NCBI GenBank assembly: GCA_009602735.1
Contig: WELA01007798.1
Span: 312,089 to 376,088, forward strand
Origin: Mesotaenium endlicherianum
Taxonomy: Eukaryota > Streptophyta > Zygnematophyceae > Zygnematales > Mesotaeniaceae
DNA: 64,000 nucleotides
Reading direction: 5' to 3'
Shown: positions 10,439 through 21,575 of the stretch, piece after piece
Numbering within the stretch: position 1 is the stretch's first letter
How the letters are laid out: every line of letters begins with the position of its first letter
Translations under genes and position numbers: made by a program
Notes under the pieces: model-generated
Told to the model about the DNA's origin: nothing
Databases searched by the model: none
The model's input: only the letters and a program-made list of their open reading frames with translations

Positions 10439-11349
10439 TGTAACGATCTAAGCTTTTTGAGCGTATTTGGGACGTTTTTACGATTACCTGAAATACGTTA
10501 TGCTATTTATCATACATTATTTGATACATAATTGCATCACATTAAACTATTCGCCACACGCGTGTGCCGATCAATTGTCGGTCGATTGGCGAGACGACCG
10601 AGGTACTCTTGTAAAAAGCGTCGTAACGTAATTCGACTTTTTCGCAGAAGTACGACATAATTATTCATAAAGTTACTCTGATTAATTATAAAATGCTAAT
10701 TTAATTAATCATTCTCTGATTAAGTTATTTTGATTGTCATTATTTTACATAATGCACAGTCACTGATTTTGGATTTACGACCAGTCGTTAATACAAACAA
10801 AGAGTCGTAAAAGTCAAACAACACATACCATGCAAAGCGACTTTGCATTCGAGCGGATTTAAACCTGCGACCTGTCGTTTGAAACGTTCACATTGGCGAA
10901 GTAATATTTATAACCATTGGTTCATGACGAAAAGCATTTGTACGCGACTCCGCGAAAGCCGCAACTTTTCGGAAAGTCGCGAGAACGCGAAAACGCCCGT
11001 TTGGCGCGAAACGGTTCTTCGGAAGTCGTTGAAAAGTCTCCAAACGGTCAAACGGCGCGTTTCGAGCATTCAGCCGAAATGGGTCGTACCCCTTTGTCCG
11101 TTTTTGTTGACATGAACCAGTGGCCTAGGTGGTGACTCGAAGCACTCCAGCGCCTCACGTCGTGTAGGTATGATTACTTGCAGAGTCATTGTGAGTGCAA
11201 CTCTCACAAACACACATTCTACGTTAGTTTTTATTTTTGCTTTCTCGAGGATTTGTCAATTTGCACAAGTATATAGATTTTCTTTTCACTTCATTTAAAT
11301 ATTCCTTGTATACCAAGGAAAGATTCTCTCGAAAAGGAGAAACGTTACA
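10439..11349 (+). repeat. Element G 5' LTR (911 bp)
   Basis: Starts TGTAACGATCTAAGC and ends CGTTACA. It aligns along its length with 30234-31147, with shared strings such as CTGATTAA and GTATTTGGGACGTTTT. A weak primer-site match (ATCGGAGCC) follows within 15 bases. Confidence 0.88.
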
Positions 11350-11535
11350 CTAACATCGGAGCCAATCTCGGTTCCTCCAAGGAATTATCTTTTTAAGTGG
11401 TTGGAACATATATCTTGAGGCAATTTTTCGTATTGGAAGGGTCACCCATCCCAGTCTTGCCCTGACCCAACGGTCGCTTATCGTGTTTCAACGGGAAACT
11501 TTTTCTCTCTCTTACGGCGCTATCTTGGCTTCCAT

Positions 11536-12795
11536 ATGGAGGGCAAAAATGGTGCCGAGGCTGCTGATGCTGCTGCTGCCGCCGCTGCTACTGTTGCCGC
11601 TGCTGCTGCCGCCGCTGATGCTGCTCTTACTGTTCTTGTCATCAACGTCGGCGATGCTGGGAGACTGCCCAACGAACAAATTTTGCCGCGCACTTTCAAG
11701 CCGACAATTTTACAACGCTTCACGGCCTTGACAACTAACAGTCAAACCATGACAATAGCTCTAAGCACCTTGTCCAATGTCATTGGTTGTACAGAAGACC
11801 GTGTCAATCTTGCTGAGGCCACTCATGTTGAGTTGGCCGACCTTGTCACATGCTTCGTTGCTGCCATGGACACTCACCCTTTGATTGGTCCTTTCTTACA
11901 GGCTGCCCAAGGGATGCCGCACCCATTAGGGACCGCCGGCAACAACGCCAACCCGTGAATCTCGCCCGCCATCCGTGGGCAGGCCCCGGCACCAACGCCT
12001 TCGTACAAGCCTTCACCGTCCAAACAGTTTCTGGGCGGTCTAGGTTCTGACGTACGCCGTTTTCTCAAAGAACTCAAGTCCTTCTTAGCGTCAGCTAAAG
12101 TGGCCCCTATCGACCAAGCCATGATGGCTTCCACTTTTCTCAAGGGGGACGCATCGCAGTTATGGCATGGGGTTGAGAGGTGGCCGATGACTTTCGAGGA
12201 ATTTAGTGTTGAGTTACGCAATTCCTTTGGGCGTCACAATCCATCAAAGCTAGCTCGTGATAAGTTGCTTCAACTCGAGCAGACAGGCACTATCGAAACT
12301 TTTGTCAATAAGATCCGTATCTTAGTCGCCCAAATAGTGGATGTTCCAGTCGATATTGGGATACAAATTCACCTCTTTCGCTTGGGGCTCCAGACAGTAT
12401 ACGCTAATTGTCTCAACGCAAACCCAGTTACCCGTTTGGAATGGACAGCCATCACCGATCTCATTCGTTATAGCAAGACTTTAGCTCAGGAGGAGTCGGT
12501 GGCTACGCCTAAATGTCAGGCATCTTGTCCATCACGTCCTCCGTCATATTTCCTAGTTTTAGTAATGTCGCCCCAAAGAGGAACTATCCCAATGGCTCGG
12601 GTATTAGTGTTGGATCCAATGGTCCACCTCCCAAGATAGGCAAGATAGACAACACAGAACCTCCCAATCGCATGATGGCAAAAGGGCTATGTTTTGGTTG
12701 TGGGAAACATGGGCATACGATCTCGGCATGTCCTACTAGAAAGGATTCGAGAAACGATCCCAACGGGAAAGGCAAGGGGACTTTAGAAGAGTAGC
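11536..12795 (+). pseudogene. Element G gag with CCHC knuckle (fossil)
   Basis: The N-terminal part (11536-11958) opens with an alanine-rich run coded by GCT/GCC triplet repeats (about 11555-11635). The capsid-like region (12100-12510) has DASQLWHGVERWPMTFEEF and IRILVAQIVDVP, typical of Ty3 gag. A CCHC zinc knuckle, CFGCGKHGHTISAC, lies at about 12691-12735. These are fossil coat-protein parts, broken in a few places. The triplet repeat is unusual and probably expanded after insertion or at the element's origin. Confidence 0.8.
11555..11635 (+). repeat. GCT/GCC triplet repeat in element G gag
   Basis: Imperfect (GCTGCT/GCCGCC) triplet tract that encodes poly-alanine in the gag reading. Confidence 0.85.
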
Positions 12796-12824
12796 TTAGG
12801 AGATAGCCGCAAATACTCGCGTAT

Positions 12825-13152
12825 TGGTCCGTGAGCGACGTATTACACCACGTATTTGGACATATTTTCAAAATACTCAAAATACGCGTCCCGACGAGGT
12901 AAAAATGATTAATTGGCAGTTTGAAAATGTGACAATAAATTTTCTACTTTCACCACCTTCATATCATAGCAAATTGAGTTCTCTACCATTTGCGATTGAT
13001 TGCGCTTGAGAATTCAAAGCAATTTGAAAGTCATAAGCTCTGCCAATTTTTTCGAGAATCTTGGAAAAACGTAATACTCACGTATGTCCACTTTTTACAT
13101 GTATTTTTGCAATACGTATACGTTTTACGTACTCTCCAAATACGTATTCCAT
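12825..13152. mobile_element. Short AT-rich insertion in element G (possible miniature element)
   Basis: G coding similarity stops after AANTRV near 12820 and resumes with NQAAKPPSE at 13153. The stretch between is AT-rich and non-coding. ACGTATTTGGA at 12850-12860 is the reverse complement of TCCAAATACGT at 13135-13145. On the minus strand its right end reads ATGGAATACGTATTTGG followed shortly by TACGTAAAACGTATACGTA, resembling the left edge of hAT element K (60422-60461). No clear target duplication is visible, so its class is uncertain. Confidence 0.45.
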
Positions 13153-13499
13153 AACCAGGCCGCAAAGCCTCCTTCTGAGCTATTGACAACACGACTTAGT
13201 GAGCAGGAAATTCTAAGTGTTTGTGCGCACGCACCAAAGTTTCTTGTGCACTTTGGCATACCCGATATAAATATACTTCGAAACGAATATTTTGTATGCA
13301 AGTGTTGAGCTTTGCTGAGTTCTTGGAACTTGAGTGCATCCATGATACCATGTTCTTGCACCTTCAGTAACATAATTCTAACCTTGGCAAGTGTTACGCA
13401 CACTTATCTCGCTTACGGAACATGCACCAGTGTCGTGCACCAATTTGTATTGCTGCATTTACACATCGAAGCGCGCATTCTCACCTGATAACTCGGTTT

Positions 13500-14032
13500 C
13501 CCGCGCGCATGGCAATGCAAAATGGGATTTTGGTAGAGGATCTCCATATTTCCCACATTCCTCTCAAGGGGAAGACATTGCTAGGGATGCATAATGCTTC
13601 TTTCGGGTTAAGTATGACATCTAAACGAAAGTTTCGCGCAAATCATGCTTCACAGTCATTGATTCAGGCGCATCAGTGAGCTTCATTAGTGCATGTTTTG
13701 CACGAGGGATGAAGTTGCTTCCAGTACTCAAGCACGAGACCCTTCGCCTCGACGATGGCTCGTTAGCTTGTATTTTTGGAACAATTAAATTACCGCTCAG
13801 CGTGCAGTCCTTTTATTGGCGTGTACACTTCTACGTAACTGAACTGCCACATGGAATCAACACAATTTTGGGTAACGATTGGCTTACACAAACAAGTGCA
13901 TTGCTTGACTTCGGACAAAAGACATGCATTGTACGCAAAGGGACCAGAAAGATTACTCTTCAGTCCCTTAAGCCCGATATGGCCTTGGAAAGTCCTTCGA
14001 AGACTCTTCTATTGTCCATAAAGCAAGCTTGA
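13500..14032 (+). pseudogene. Element G aspartic protease (fossil)
   Basis: The reading contains VIDSGASVSFISA (13660-13700), the D-S/T-G-A active-site form of retropepsins, and INTILGNDWL (13858-13887), the usual second hallmark. It lies between gag and RT, as in Ty3 elements. Its role was to cut the polyprotein. Confidence 0.8.
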
Positions 14033-14119
14033 CGTTTGGCAAAGCAAAGTCAAATGGATTTCTCTGGATTACTAAGACCCAATTCTCCAGCAACTTCCAC
14101 TACGCTCTGTAGGGAGAGC

Positions 14120-14434
14120 CGATGTTAGACGTTATTGGTCATGAGGACACACTCACAACTAAACTTTCTGCTCTTTTGCAAAAGTACAAGTCAGTGTTTC
14201 CAAGTGAATTACCAGCCAGGCTCTTGCCTGATAGGGGTATTGGACATACAATCCCTCTCATTCCCGATTTTTAACCGACTTGGCGACCAATTTGTTGCCT
14301 AAGCCCCTTGGAGATGAATGAAATGAATGACCAAATTATCGACTTGCTTGAAAAAGGATGGAATGAGCCGAGCTCTTCTCCATTCAAGGCGCCCATCCTA
14401 TTTGTTCAAAAGAAAGATGAGACGCTTAGAATGT
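14120..14434 (+). pseudogene. Element G RT, N-terminal part (fossil)
   Basis: Linker and RT start with LLQKYKSVFPSELPA and SPFKAPILFVQKKDETLRM. The reading stops at the insertion of element H and the next RT residues (CIDYRALNNITVKNRY) resume at 27392. Confidence 0.8.
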
Positions 14435-15427
14435 TGTCATGATTTGTTAAGTCGAGGTTGACGTACAAAATCAAGCTCTACGTGTGTGAACCATCAACCT
14501 AGGAAGACCAACATTACATTGACTTTACGCATCCATATGTTGACCTTCTCTAGATTCCCAAGTCACCAAAGTGTAGCCCGTCAAAGCATCTTCCGAATGG
14601 CACCGGTTTCGCGTCATTTGGTTAATTATCGAGCGAGATAGACGCAATCTAGTCCGCACCCCTTTTGGCACCTAGCGGAATCACACCAAATGGCCAACTT
14701 GAGACTCAATGCACCCAAAGGTGACTATGTTGACTATTCGTGACCCCAAGGACCCCGAGCTGTGTGCGCACAAATCCGCGAGCTCTTTAGACTACATAAG
14801 TCTTGCATTTCCATGGCATAAGTGCATCATTGAGGCTATAACTTGGTGACTGCATCACCTACCCCAAAAGAAAGCGTCCTCAAGTTCCAGATTCACTTTT
14901 CAGGCGCTATCTAGGTAGAACCACCCAAGGTAAGCTCCACCAATGAGAGTCACTTAGCATATTTTATGTGCTTTGCTTTGATTGGTTTGCCTTATGCTTA
15001 GCCTATAGGAGTGCTAGCACATGCCTTGTTAGTGGACATAGGAGAGCCTCCTAAAATGACTACATGCATTCGATCCGCCGCATACGACGCCGGGTTTCTA
15101 GGAGTATAAGTGCTAGAGATGTCCTTAGAGGAACACCTTTTTAGAAGTCCCATTATGCCAGTTGTAAGTCACATAGATTATCAGTAAAGCTTACACTTTT
15201 GTCTCTCGTGTTTCCAGGACCACTAAGTCTCTCTCTTGTGAAGAGCAAGCCTTGATGGCTTCCAGTCACTAGAAGAACTTCACAAGTGAAGAGCAAAGTC
15301 ACAGCTTATACCCTCTGCCATAGGACCACTCTTGAAGATCATGATGTGCTTCCAGTGATCTTCATTAGTTGTTTTCCTACCAGATTATACTCTTGAGGTG
15401 CTCACTCTGGAGAGTACACGCTCCTTA
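14435..15427 (+). repeat. Element H left repeat (part X)
   Basis: Starts TGTCATGATTTG and matches 26252-27256 almost throughout (for example GGCACCGGTTTCGCGTCATT). It ends at GAGAGTACACGCTCCTTA, where the right copy continues into AATAAAGACATTTG (part Y) but the left copy passes into the gag leader. Confidence 0.88.
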
Positions 15428-15476
15428 CTTCTAGAAAGATCTCTCTTTGCCAGCACGCAATTGGAATCTTCAGCGT

Positions 15477-16560
15477 ATGCCTACCCGCAGTGGGCGTGCT
15501 TACCAGCCTTACTACGAAGGGGTTAGTGGAGAAGACACAAGCTCCGATCTCAATACTGTGACTGCACCCTCTGAAGGGGAGTAGCCGGCACTCGTGCTTC
15601 CTGTGATTGTCCTTGAGCCGTCTTCCCAGTGGGCACACCACAATTCCTGGTTTCCCATGGCAGGTGACCACGAGGTCAAGGCTGACACGTCCTCCCTCTT
15701 CCGCTTCAGTGGCAGACCGGGAACCTGTGATCTGGACGACACAATCTCAGAGTTCGAGGATGAGTTCGTGACCGCGAGGCTTAAGACGCACGCGCACACT
15801 AAGCGTGACGTATTCTATACGCTCATGCGCTATCTCCTCTATGAGGCCCGTGACATATTCCGTGAGAAGGGTGACGAGAACTACGTACGCACAGAGGCTG
15901 TGGGAGAATCCCCAATGGAGACCCTCCTCACTGATCCGGTCAAGGCCTTCTGGGACGTCCTCAGGAAGGAGTTCTTGGCCGCGATCGAAGAGAAGGTGTA
16001 CGAGCTGCACCAATTCTTCCGCCGCAAGAACGAGACGATCCGCATGATGTACCGCCGCTTGACGCACCTTCGCCTAGACGTTGGCACCGTCACTTACCGG
16101 GAGGCAGCGGAGATCTACTAGCGCGCCGTTGAGCCACGTTTGAGGGAGCGAGTCATGGCTCCTCTCATCTATCACATCGGCTCCGAGTACTCGCTGGAGG
16201 ACGCTTACCTCTCAGTTGAGAAGCAGAGCTTGGCCGCTACACGGACCAACATTAACGACCGTGTAGGCCCTATCTCCACGGGCGTACGCCAGGAGTCTTC
16301 GGTGCTGCCATCCATGACAATGAGCCCAGCTCCGGCTCGCCAACCCCAGCAGCAGCAGCAGCCCCAGCGCTTTCAGCTATCCCAGCAGACCCAGCGGCAC
16401 GGGGCTTTGCGTGGCCGCATTTCCATGGCCGCCACAACGAGCGACCCCTTTTGGTCTTAAGGGAAACGGGCCACTCTTGCCAGAACTGCACTATTGCGCA
16501 AACTGGCAAGCCCGGCGATTGTGCCTACTATGGCAAGGCCGGCCACCTGCAGATTGTATG
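15477..16560 (+). pseudogene. Element H gag with zinc-knuckle-like end (fossil)
   Basis: The reading opens MPTRSGRAYQPYYEGVSGED only about 50 bp after the left repeat. A capsid-like region follows (15660-16260; SLFRFSGRPGTCDLDD, FWDVLRKEFLAAIEEKVYEL, MMYRRLTHLRLDV), then a Gln/Pro-rich stretch, then CAYYGKAGHLQIVC near 16520-16560, which looks like a worn CCHC knuckle. It was a coat-protein gene, now broken. Codon use is GC-rich, unlike the AT-richer G element around it, in keeping with a separate origin. Confidence 0.78.
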
Positions 16561-18850
16561 TCTGCAGAAGAAGCGCAATGTTAAGAACGGACGCGCTCGC
16601 GACGGCCCTACGCCCACAGCAGGACTTCGGGGCATGCGTAACCCTCGCAGGGGTGGACGCCCCTCAGTGACGACAGCCACGGCCACAATGGACGCCGTAC
16701 TGACATTTGGAGTCAATTACTACAATTTTGACAACGTCAGTGACGCCCTCGTGGAGGCCAATGCGGAGATTGCCAGAATCAGTGGTCTCGTTGCCGTTCA
16801 CAGTTACGACGCGTGCGGAGCCCACTTTACACGCGTTTCGCCGTTCGACGCTCCAACTCTGGCAGGTGGCATTTGCGCAACTCCTGCACACAATCCCAAC
16901 GCGAACACATGGCAGCCCAAGAGGCTGGCACCTGGCGCTCCAGCAAAACTGCAGCCTCGCACGCGCTCGCCCCTCGACAGAGCTACGGCGATAAGTGCCG
17001 CAGACGTTTGCGCAGACGGATCTGCCAACCCTGCGCACGCTGCGCCGATATCCGTCAGCAGCCGCTCCCCTCGTCCTGTCAATCTGCTAGATGGCAGATT
17101 GCAGGCTCACGCGGCCCCGCCACCCTGCGTCACAGACGTTGCAGCTCCCGACGCGCCCCTCCGCGGTTTGACACACACGCCAGCAGCCCCTCTGGCCTGT
17201 GCCAATCTACTGACGCCAGCAGTACTGCCGGCAGTTTGCTCATCGACAGTTGTCGCGACTGGGCGCGCTCGCCAGCTGAGTGGCACGTTTGTAGCAAACA
17301 CGGCTGCAACGCCCCTCGCCATACGCGTCTCCAGCTCGTGCGCAGATTTGCGCACCAGCCGGCAAGGCCAGGATGGTCGCCTCCCGTTGGTTGCTGCATG
17401 CAGAAGGGTCCAGCAGGTGCTGACACTTGCCGCGTGTCCGGCGCCAGCCACGCGCACACTCGCGCTCTCACACGTCCGCTCACGCTGCACACGACGGCGC
17501 AAGGCTTGCCGGGCAGCCAGCTACAAGATCGCAGCTCGGCAGCCACAACAGCAGCTGCGCACGCCAGCTGCGCACACGTCCTTCCACATGGCGTGCGCAC
17601 GCAGCCCGGCACGGCCAGCGTAGATTCGGCGGCCCGATCGCCATTCCCAGTTGGGGGGGGCATCCCTGATTGCGCTGGACTGCCAGAGTACCGCGCGGAG
17701 CATCGATGGCACGCTCACGGCTGCGCAAAGCCAGGGCTTAAACCCTGGCTGCGCACAAAACCCCCGCGCTGACGCAATTCGCGCTATGGGGGCTTTGGCG
17801 TACGCACGCGCCGGCGGGAGGGCGTCACGAGCGGCGTCCGAAGCAGCTGACCTGGATGTCGGACCGGCCACGCGCCCCCGCAACCCCATGAGCGATTGGG
17901 AGGCGCCACTTGGCAACCCCCCAGCAGGTGCAATCGCGCCAGTCCTAGCAGCCGCGCCGGCGGCCGACGCACCTGACGCGTGCGCGGCTTACAAGACCTT
18001 GCCTGACGACAGCTGCACACCCGCGCATGCCTGCACACATCTGCACTACAAGGTTTGCTTAGCAGCTAGCCATTCAAACACCTCACGGCAGCCACGTCAG
18101 CAGCTGCGTACAGCAGCTGCGCACACGTGCTGCCACTTGGCATGCGCACGCAGTCTGGCCCAGCCAACGCAAGTTTGGTAGCCGCGACCGTCATCCCGAG
18201 TCAGGGGGCAACATCTCCAATCACGCTGTGCGGTCGCATCTCTGTTTGGAGCTACGACGGCACGCAACCGGCTGCGCGCAGCCAGGGCTTAACCCCTGGT
18301 TGCGCACAAAAACCTTGGGCCTGCGCGATAAGCGTGGCGAGGGTCCTAGTGAGCGCGCGCGCTACCTGGAGGGCGCCACGTGCCTTGCTTTGGGCAGCGG
18401 ATACCAACACCGGCCTCGGTCAGGCGACGGGACCTGACAGGCCAGAGGCGTTCCCGAAGCGTCACATGTCAGCCTGCCAATAGCCAAGCCTGCGCCAGCT
18501 CTGGCGTTTGCGACAGCACCAAAGGCGCCTGCGCCCGAAGCTGCGCTGGCATCCGCCGCCGCTTCGGCGGCGGCGCCAGCGTTTGCCGAGGTACCAGCTG
18601 CAGGATGACCAAAGCTGGTGCCAAGCGCGCCAGCGCCAGGTGCGCCCGCGCTAGGAGCATCAGCGCTAGGTACGCCAGCGCCAGGTGTGCCAGCCGCTCT
18701 TTTGCCGGCTGTACCAGCGGCTGCGCCTGCTGTTGCAGCCGCGTGCAGCCCCATTCTAGCCTGGTGGGCACGCACAGTGCCACTTGGAGGCCGCACAGCA
18801 CACGGCAGCGCACGATGCAAGCACGCTTTGGTGGCAGCCGGACGCCGAGC
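16560..18850 (+). other. Element H low-complexity spacer between gag and protease
   Basis: About 2.3 kb of GC-rich DNA reads as Ala/Pro/Arg/Ser/Cys-rich peptide in every frame. CAGCTGCGCACACG and TGCGCACGCAG strings recur. A long direct repeat lies inside (17505-17905 and 18055-18445). From 18620 to 18760 there are APGAPALGASALGTP-type peptide repeats. I see no domain. It may be a disordered part of the polyprotein, an untranslated spacer, or captured sequence. Confidence 0.6.
17505..18445 (+). repeat. Direct repeat, two units about 540-550 bp apart
   Basis: Units at about 17505-17905 and 18055-18445 share ordered strings: GCAGCCAC...CAGCAGCTGCG, TGCGCACACGT, GCATGCGCACGCAG-like, then GCCAGGGCTTAA followed by an inverted CCCTGG arm and TGCGCACAAAA. 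The first unit carries the inverted repeat AGCCAGGG...CCCTGGCT (17729-17750); the second has a similar one at 18280-18302. Identity is moderate, so the duplication is old. Confidence 0.7.
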
Positions 18851-19634
18851 AATGGCACAGAAGCGCGCCGGGCTAGATCAGGGGCGTCACACGGATAAGG
18901 CGCCGCGTCTGCCCCGCTCGTTCCGCGTGCTGAACACTCCAGCAGCGCAAGCGGACTTCGCGCCTCACGCAATGTCCTTGCCAATGACCACGGTGCAACG
19001 TAGCGCCGAGGTCATCTCGCTGGCGCTTTACCGCATGCCCGCGGTCTCCTTTGCGGAGCTCGGCGTATTAATGGAGGCCACTTGGCAGGCGACCCAGTTA
19101 CTGCTCCAATCGCGCAGGGCCAGCGAGCGCGCCGCTGACGGCAAGCCAGCGTCAGACGCAACAGCCTCGGTGCTCTTCGCGCCCGCTGGACCTGCGCATG
19201 AGCGCAGGATGATTAGCACGCCTAACGCTGCGTTTTTGGTTAATTTGCAGGGCATTGTGCTGGTCAACACGCAGGCCCTGCAACGCATCATGTTTGACAC
19301 TGGCGCTCAGCCGGTCCTCATGAGCCTGCGCTACTTCTGTCAGCTGGGCCTCTCGCCAACCGACCTAGAGGATTCGCCGACGCGGATCAACACCGCCGCC
19401 GACACGCCCGAGACCGTCACCGGGCGCGCGCGGCGAGCCCTTCGCTTCACCTTTTGGCCTGGCACTCCGGATGAGACGATCATCCACCGGCACGCGTTGC
19501 TCACTCGCTCTCAGACCTTCGATGTGCTCCTTGGCCAAGACATTCTCATTCCTATCGGAGTTGCTGGGTGGAGCTGGTCTTCTATCGACCTGAGTGGCAG
19601 TCAGGGGGACCCGCACTGCATCCGTGCCACTTGA
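18850..19634 (+). pseudogene. Element H aspartic protease (fossil)
   Basis: Within a long open reading (18618-19634), IMFDTGAQPVLMS (about 19288-19326) is the retropepsin D-T-G-A site, and FDVLLGQDILIPIG (about 19518-19560) is the second conserved segment. It lies upstream of the methyltransferase and RT regions on the same strand. Confidence 0.85.
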
Positions 19635-19639
19635 CATCG

Positions 19640-21575
19640 TAGGTCGTTGCTCAGCTGAGTCCGCCCTCTACGGCTTCATGGCGCTGGACGACGGTCAGTC
19701 CGTGGTTCAGATCGATAAGGAGGGAGCCAAGGATGACGAGGTATCCGTTGGCGCCGACATAGTGGAGACGCAGGAGGAGGATCCCGAGTTGTCTGGTGCC
19801 GAGCTCCACCTCACGCCGCGGGAGCAGGCTGACGCTCTGGCCGCACAAGCCAAGGAGACAGTGCGGATCTACGCCGCGCATAATGCCATGATGCGTCACA
19901 TGGCGGGGGACGCCGTCAAGGCACACGCCATTGCCACGGCTGCCCTTACTGCTGCAGCGCACGCTCATGACGCAGCGACAGTCGCAATTGCCATACCTAG
20001 GCCACAGCCTCCTGCGACGAGCGGAACCTCCTCGAGATCACACGTCCGCGTACGGCATGACGTGCCTGTGGGGGTCGTCATACAGTACCGCATGGCCTCC
20101 CTGTCGCCCTCAACCGCACCGTCGCACAGGACAAGCGTCTCGTGGCCACGCACTACCACGTCTGAGGATGAGGCCATGTGGCAGGCAGCGTTCATTAAGC
20201 AGCGAGGAGGAGGAGTGGGAGGAGTGGTCCCAGGAGGCCGCAGAGGAGCCCGCAGCCCACACCTATAGCTCGCATCAGACGCCAGCCTAGAGGGCCTCCC
20301 GGCTTCAGCTCTCTCTCACAGAAGACCACGGCCAGTCCTCGTCGAGCCCATCGATGCGCCGGCGGGCCTAGTCGTCCAATACAGCACAACTGTTCGACCA
20401 GCAACGAGTGCCGTGACGTCACGCACTTGTTCGTTGGCAACAGCCTAGGCACAGGCTGGCCAGGTCGCGCCTCCGCTAGCACCGCCTCCACGGCTCCTTT
20501 CTCCGCCATCGACCCGCGAGCCGGACGTGCGCAGCAGACAGTGGCCAGGTCCAGCATCCTCCATCCTCGGCGTACAGGTCCTTCCCCTTACACCGGGCCA
20601 GCTCTACGCTTCGCACGCCGCACTATGCCACTAGACCGGCGCGCACGCAAGGTCACTTCGATCCGCGAGCATACAGGAGATGCCCGTGAGGTCACGCCTC
20701 TGCGCGACAGTCACAGGGACGGACGGGAGAACACTTGTCTTTGCGAGGAGAGAGAGATCACTCGTTTGCGCGAGTCGCGCCCATGCTCAGTCACACCGCC
20801 GTATGACGGTTCGCGCAATCTCTGCAACCGCGAGCATGAGGCACAGTCTTCCTCCACCACTGCATCCCACGCATTATACCACACGCCGCCTGGCTGTCTT
20901 GCCGTCGTCCCGCGCAGCCACATAGCCGACAACGAGCCGTCTGGGTTACCTCCTCATAAGGTGGCCCGCACCGCTGCGCGCCCCTGCAATCGTCATCCTC
21001 ATACGCCCGCCACACGCGCAGAACTCGTGCAGCGCAGCCAGCGGGAACGCGTCCGACTTGCATCTCTTTCTTCATTGCGCCCGCAAGTCCAACTCGTCCC
21101 ACGTCAGCTTGCCGTCCTCGACAGGCAGCACATTGGGACGAGGGCTCCGTTTGCACAGTGCCCATCCAAGCGGATCTTGGCAAGCGTCAGTGTTCGTACT
21201 TTGATCAGCATCCCCAGCTGCCCCAGCGCACCGCCACAGAGCAACTGGCCCACGCCGCTTCACACCACGCCGACTATAGGACAAGGGACCGGTGGTAGCT
21301 GCAGTGCGTGCGCAACGGCAAACTATCACCCGCCCAGTGCCTGAGGAGGCATTGCAGTGCGCGCGTGTGCGCTGGCGCACTTATCAGGCGCATTCTCGTA
21401 CGGCTTGCCCGCAGCCGCTGCTCGAGCGCATTCCTTGGCTTACTTGCCACTACGCAGAGCTTGCGGTGGCGGCCCTCCGCATGGCAACCCATCAGCACAG
21501 TCTGCAGCGCTCCTACCCACCGCCAGCGCAGGCCGGAGATCCCGCCCTCGGCTGTCGCCCTCTTCCTACGCCTAT
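19640..21575 (+). other. Element H spacer between protease and methyltransferase
   Basis: No domain recognised. Open readings are Arg/Ser/Ala-rich with loose repeats of the form REVTxLRDSR and REITRLRESR (about 20640-20790). This length is unusual between protease and RT in Ty3 elements. It may be a disordered linker of the polyprotein. Confidence 0.55.

Noticed and set aside
11520-11735. Leucine-rich and alanine-rich small ORFs on both strands
   Set aside because: They reflect the GCT/GCC triplet repeat read in different frames; only the alanine-coding frame fits the G gag reading.
16451-18200. Long GC-rich open frames on both strands in the H spacer as genes
   Set aside because: Several frames are open at once, as expected from GC-rich composition, and peptides are Ala/Arg/Pro/Ser-rich without domains.
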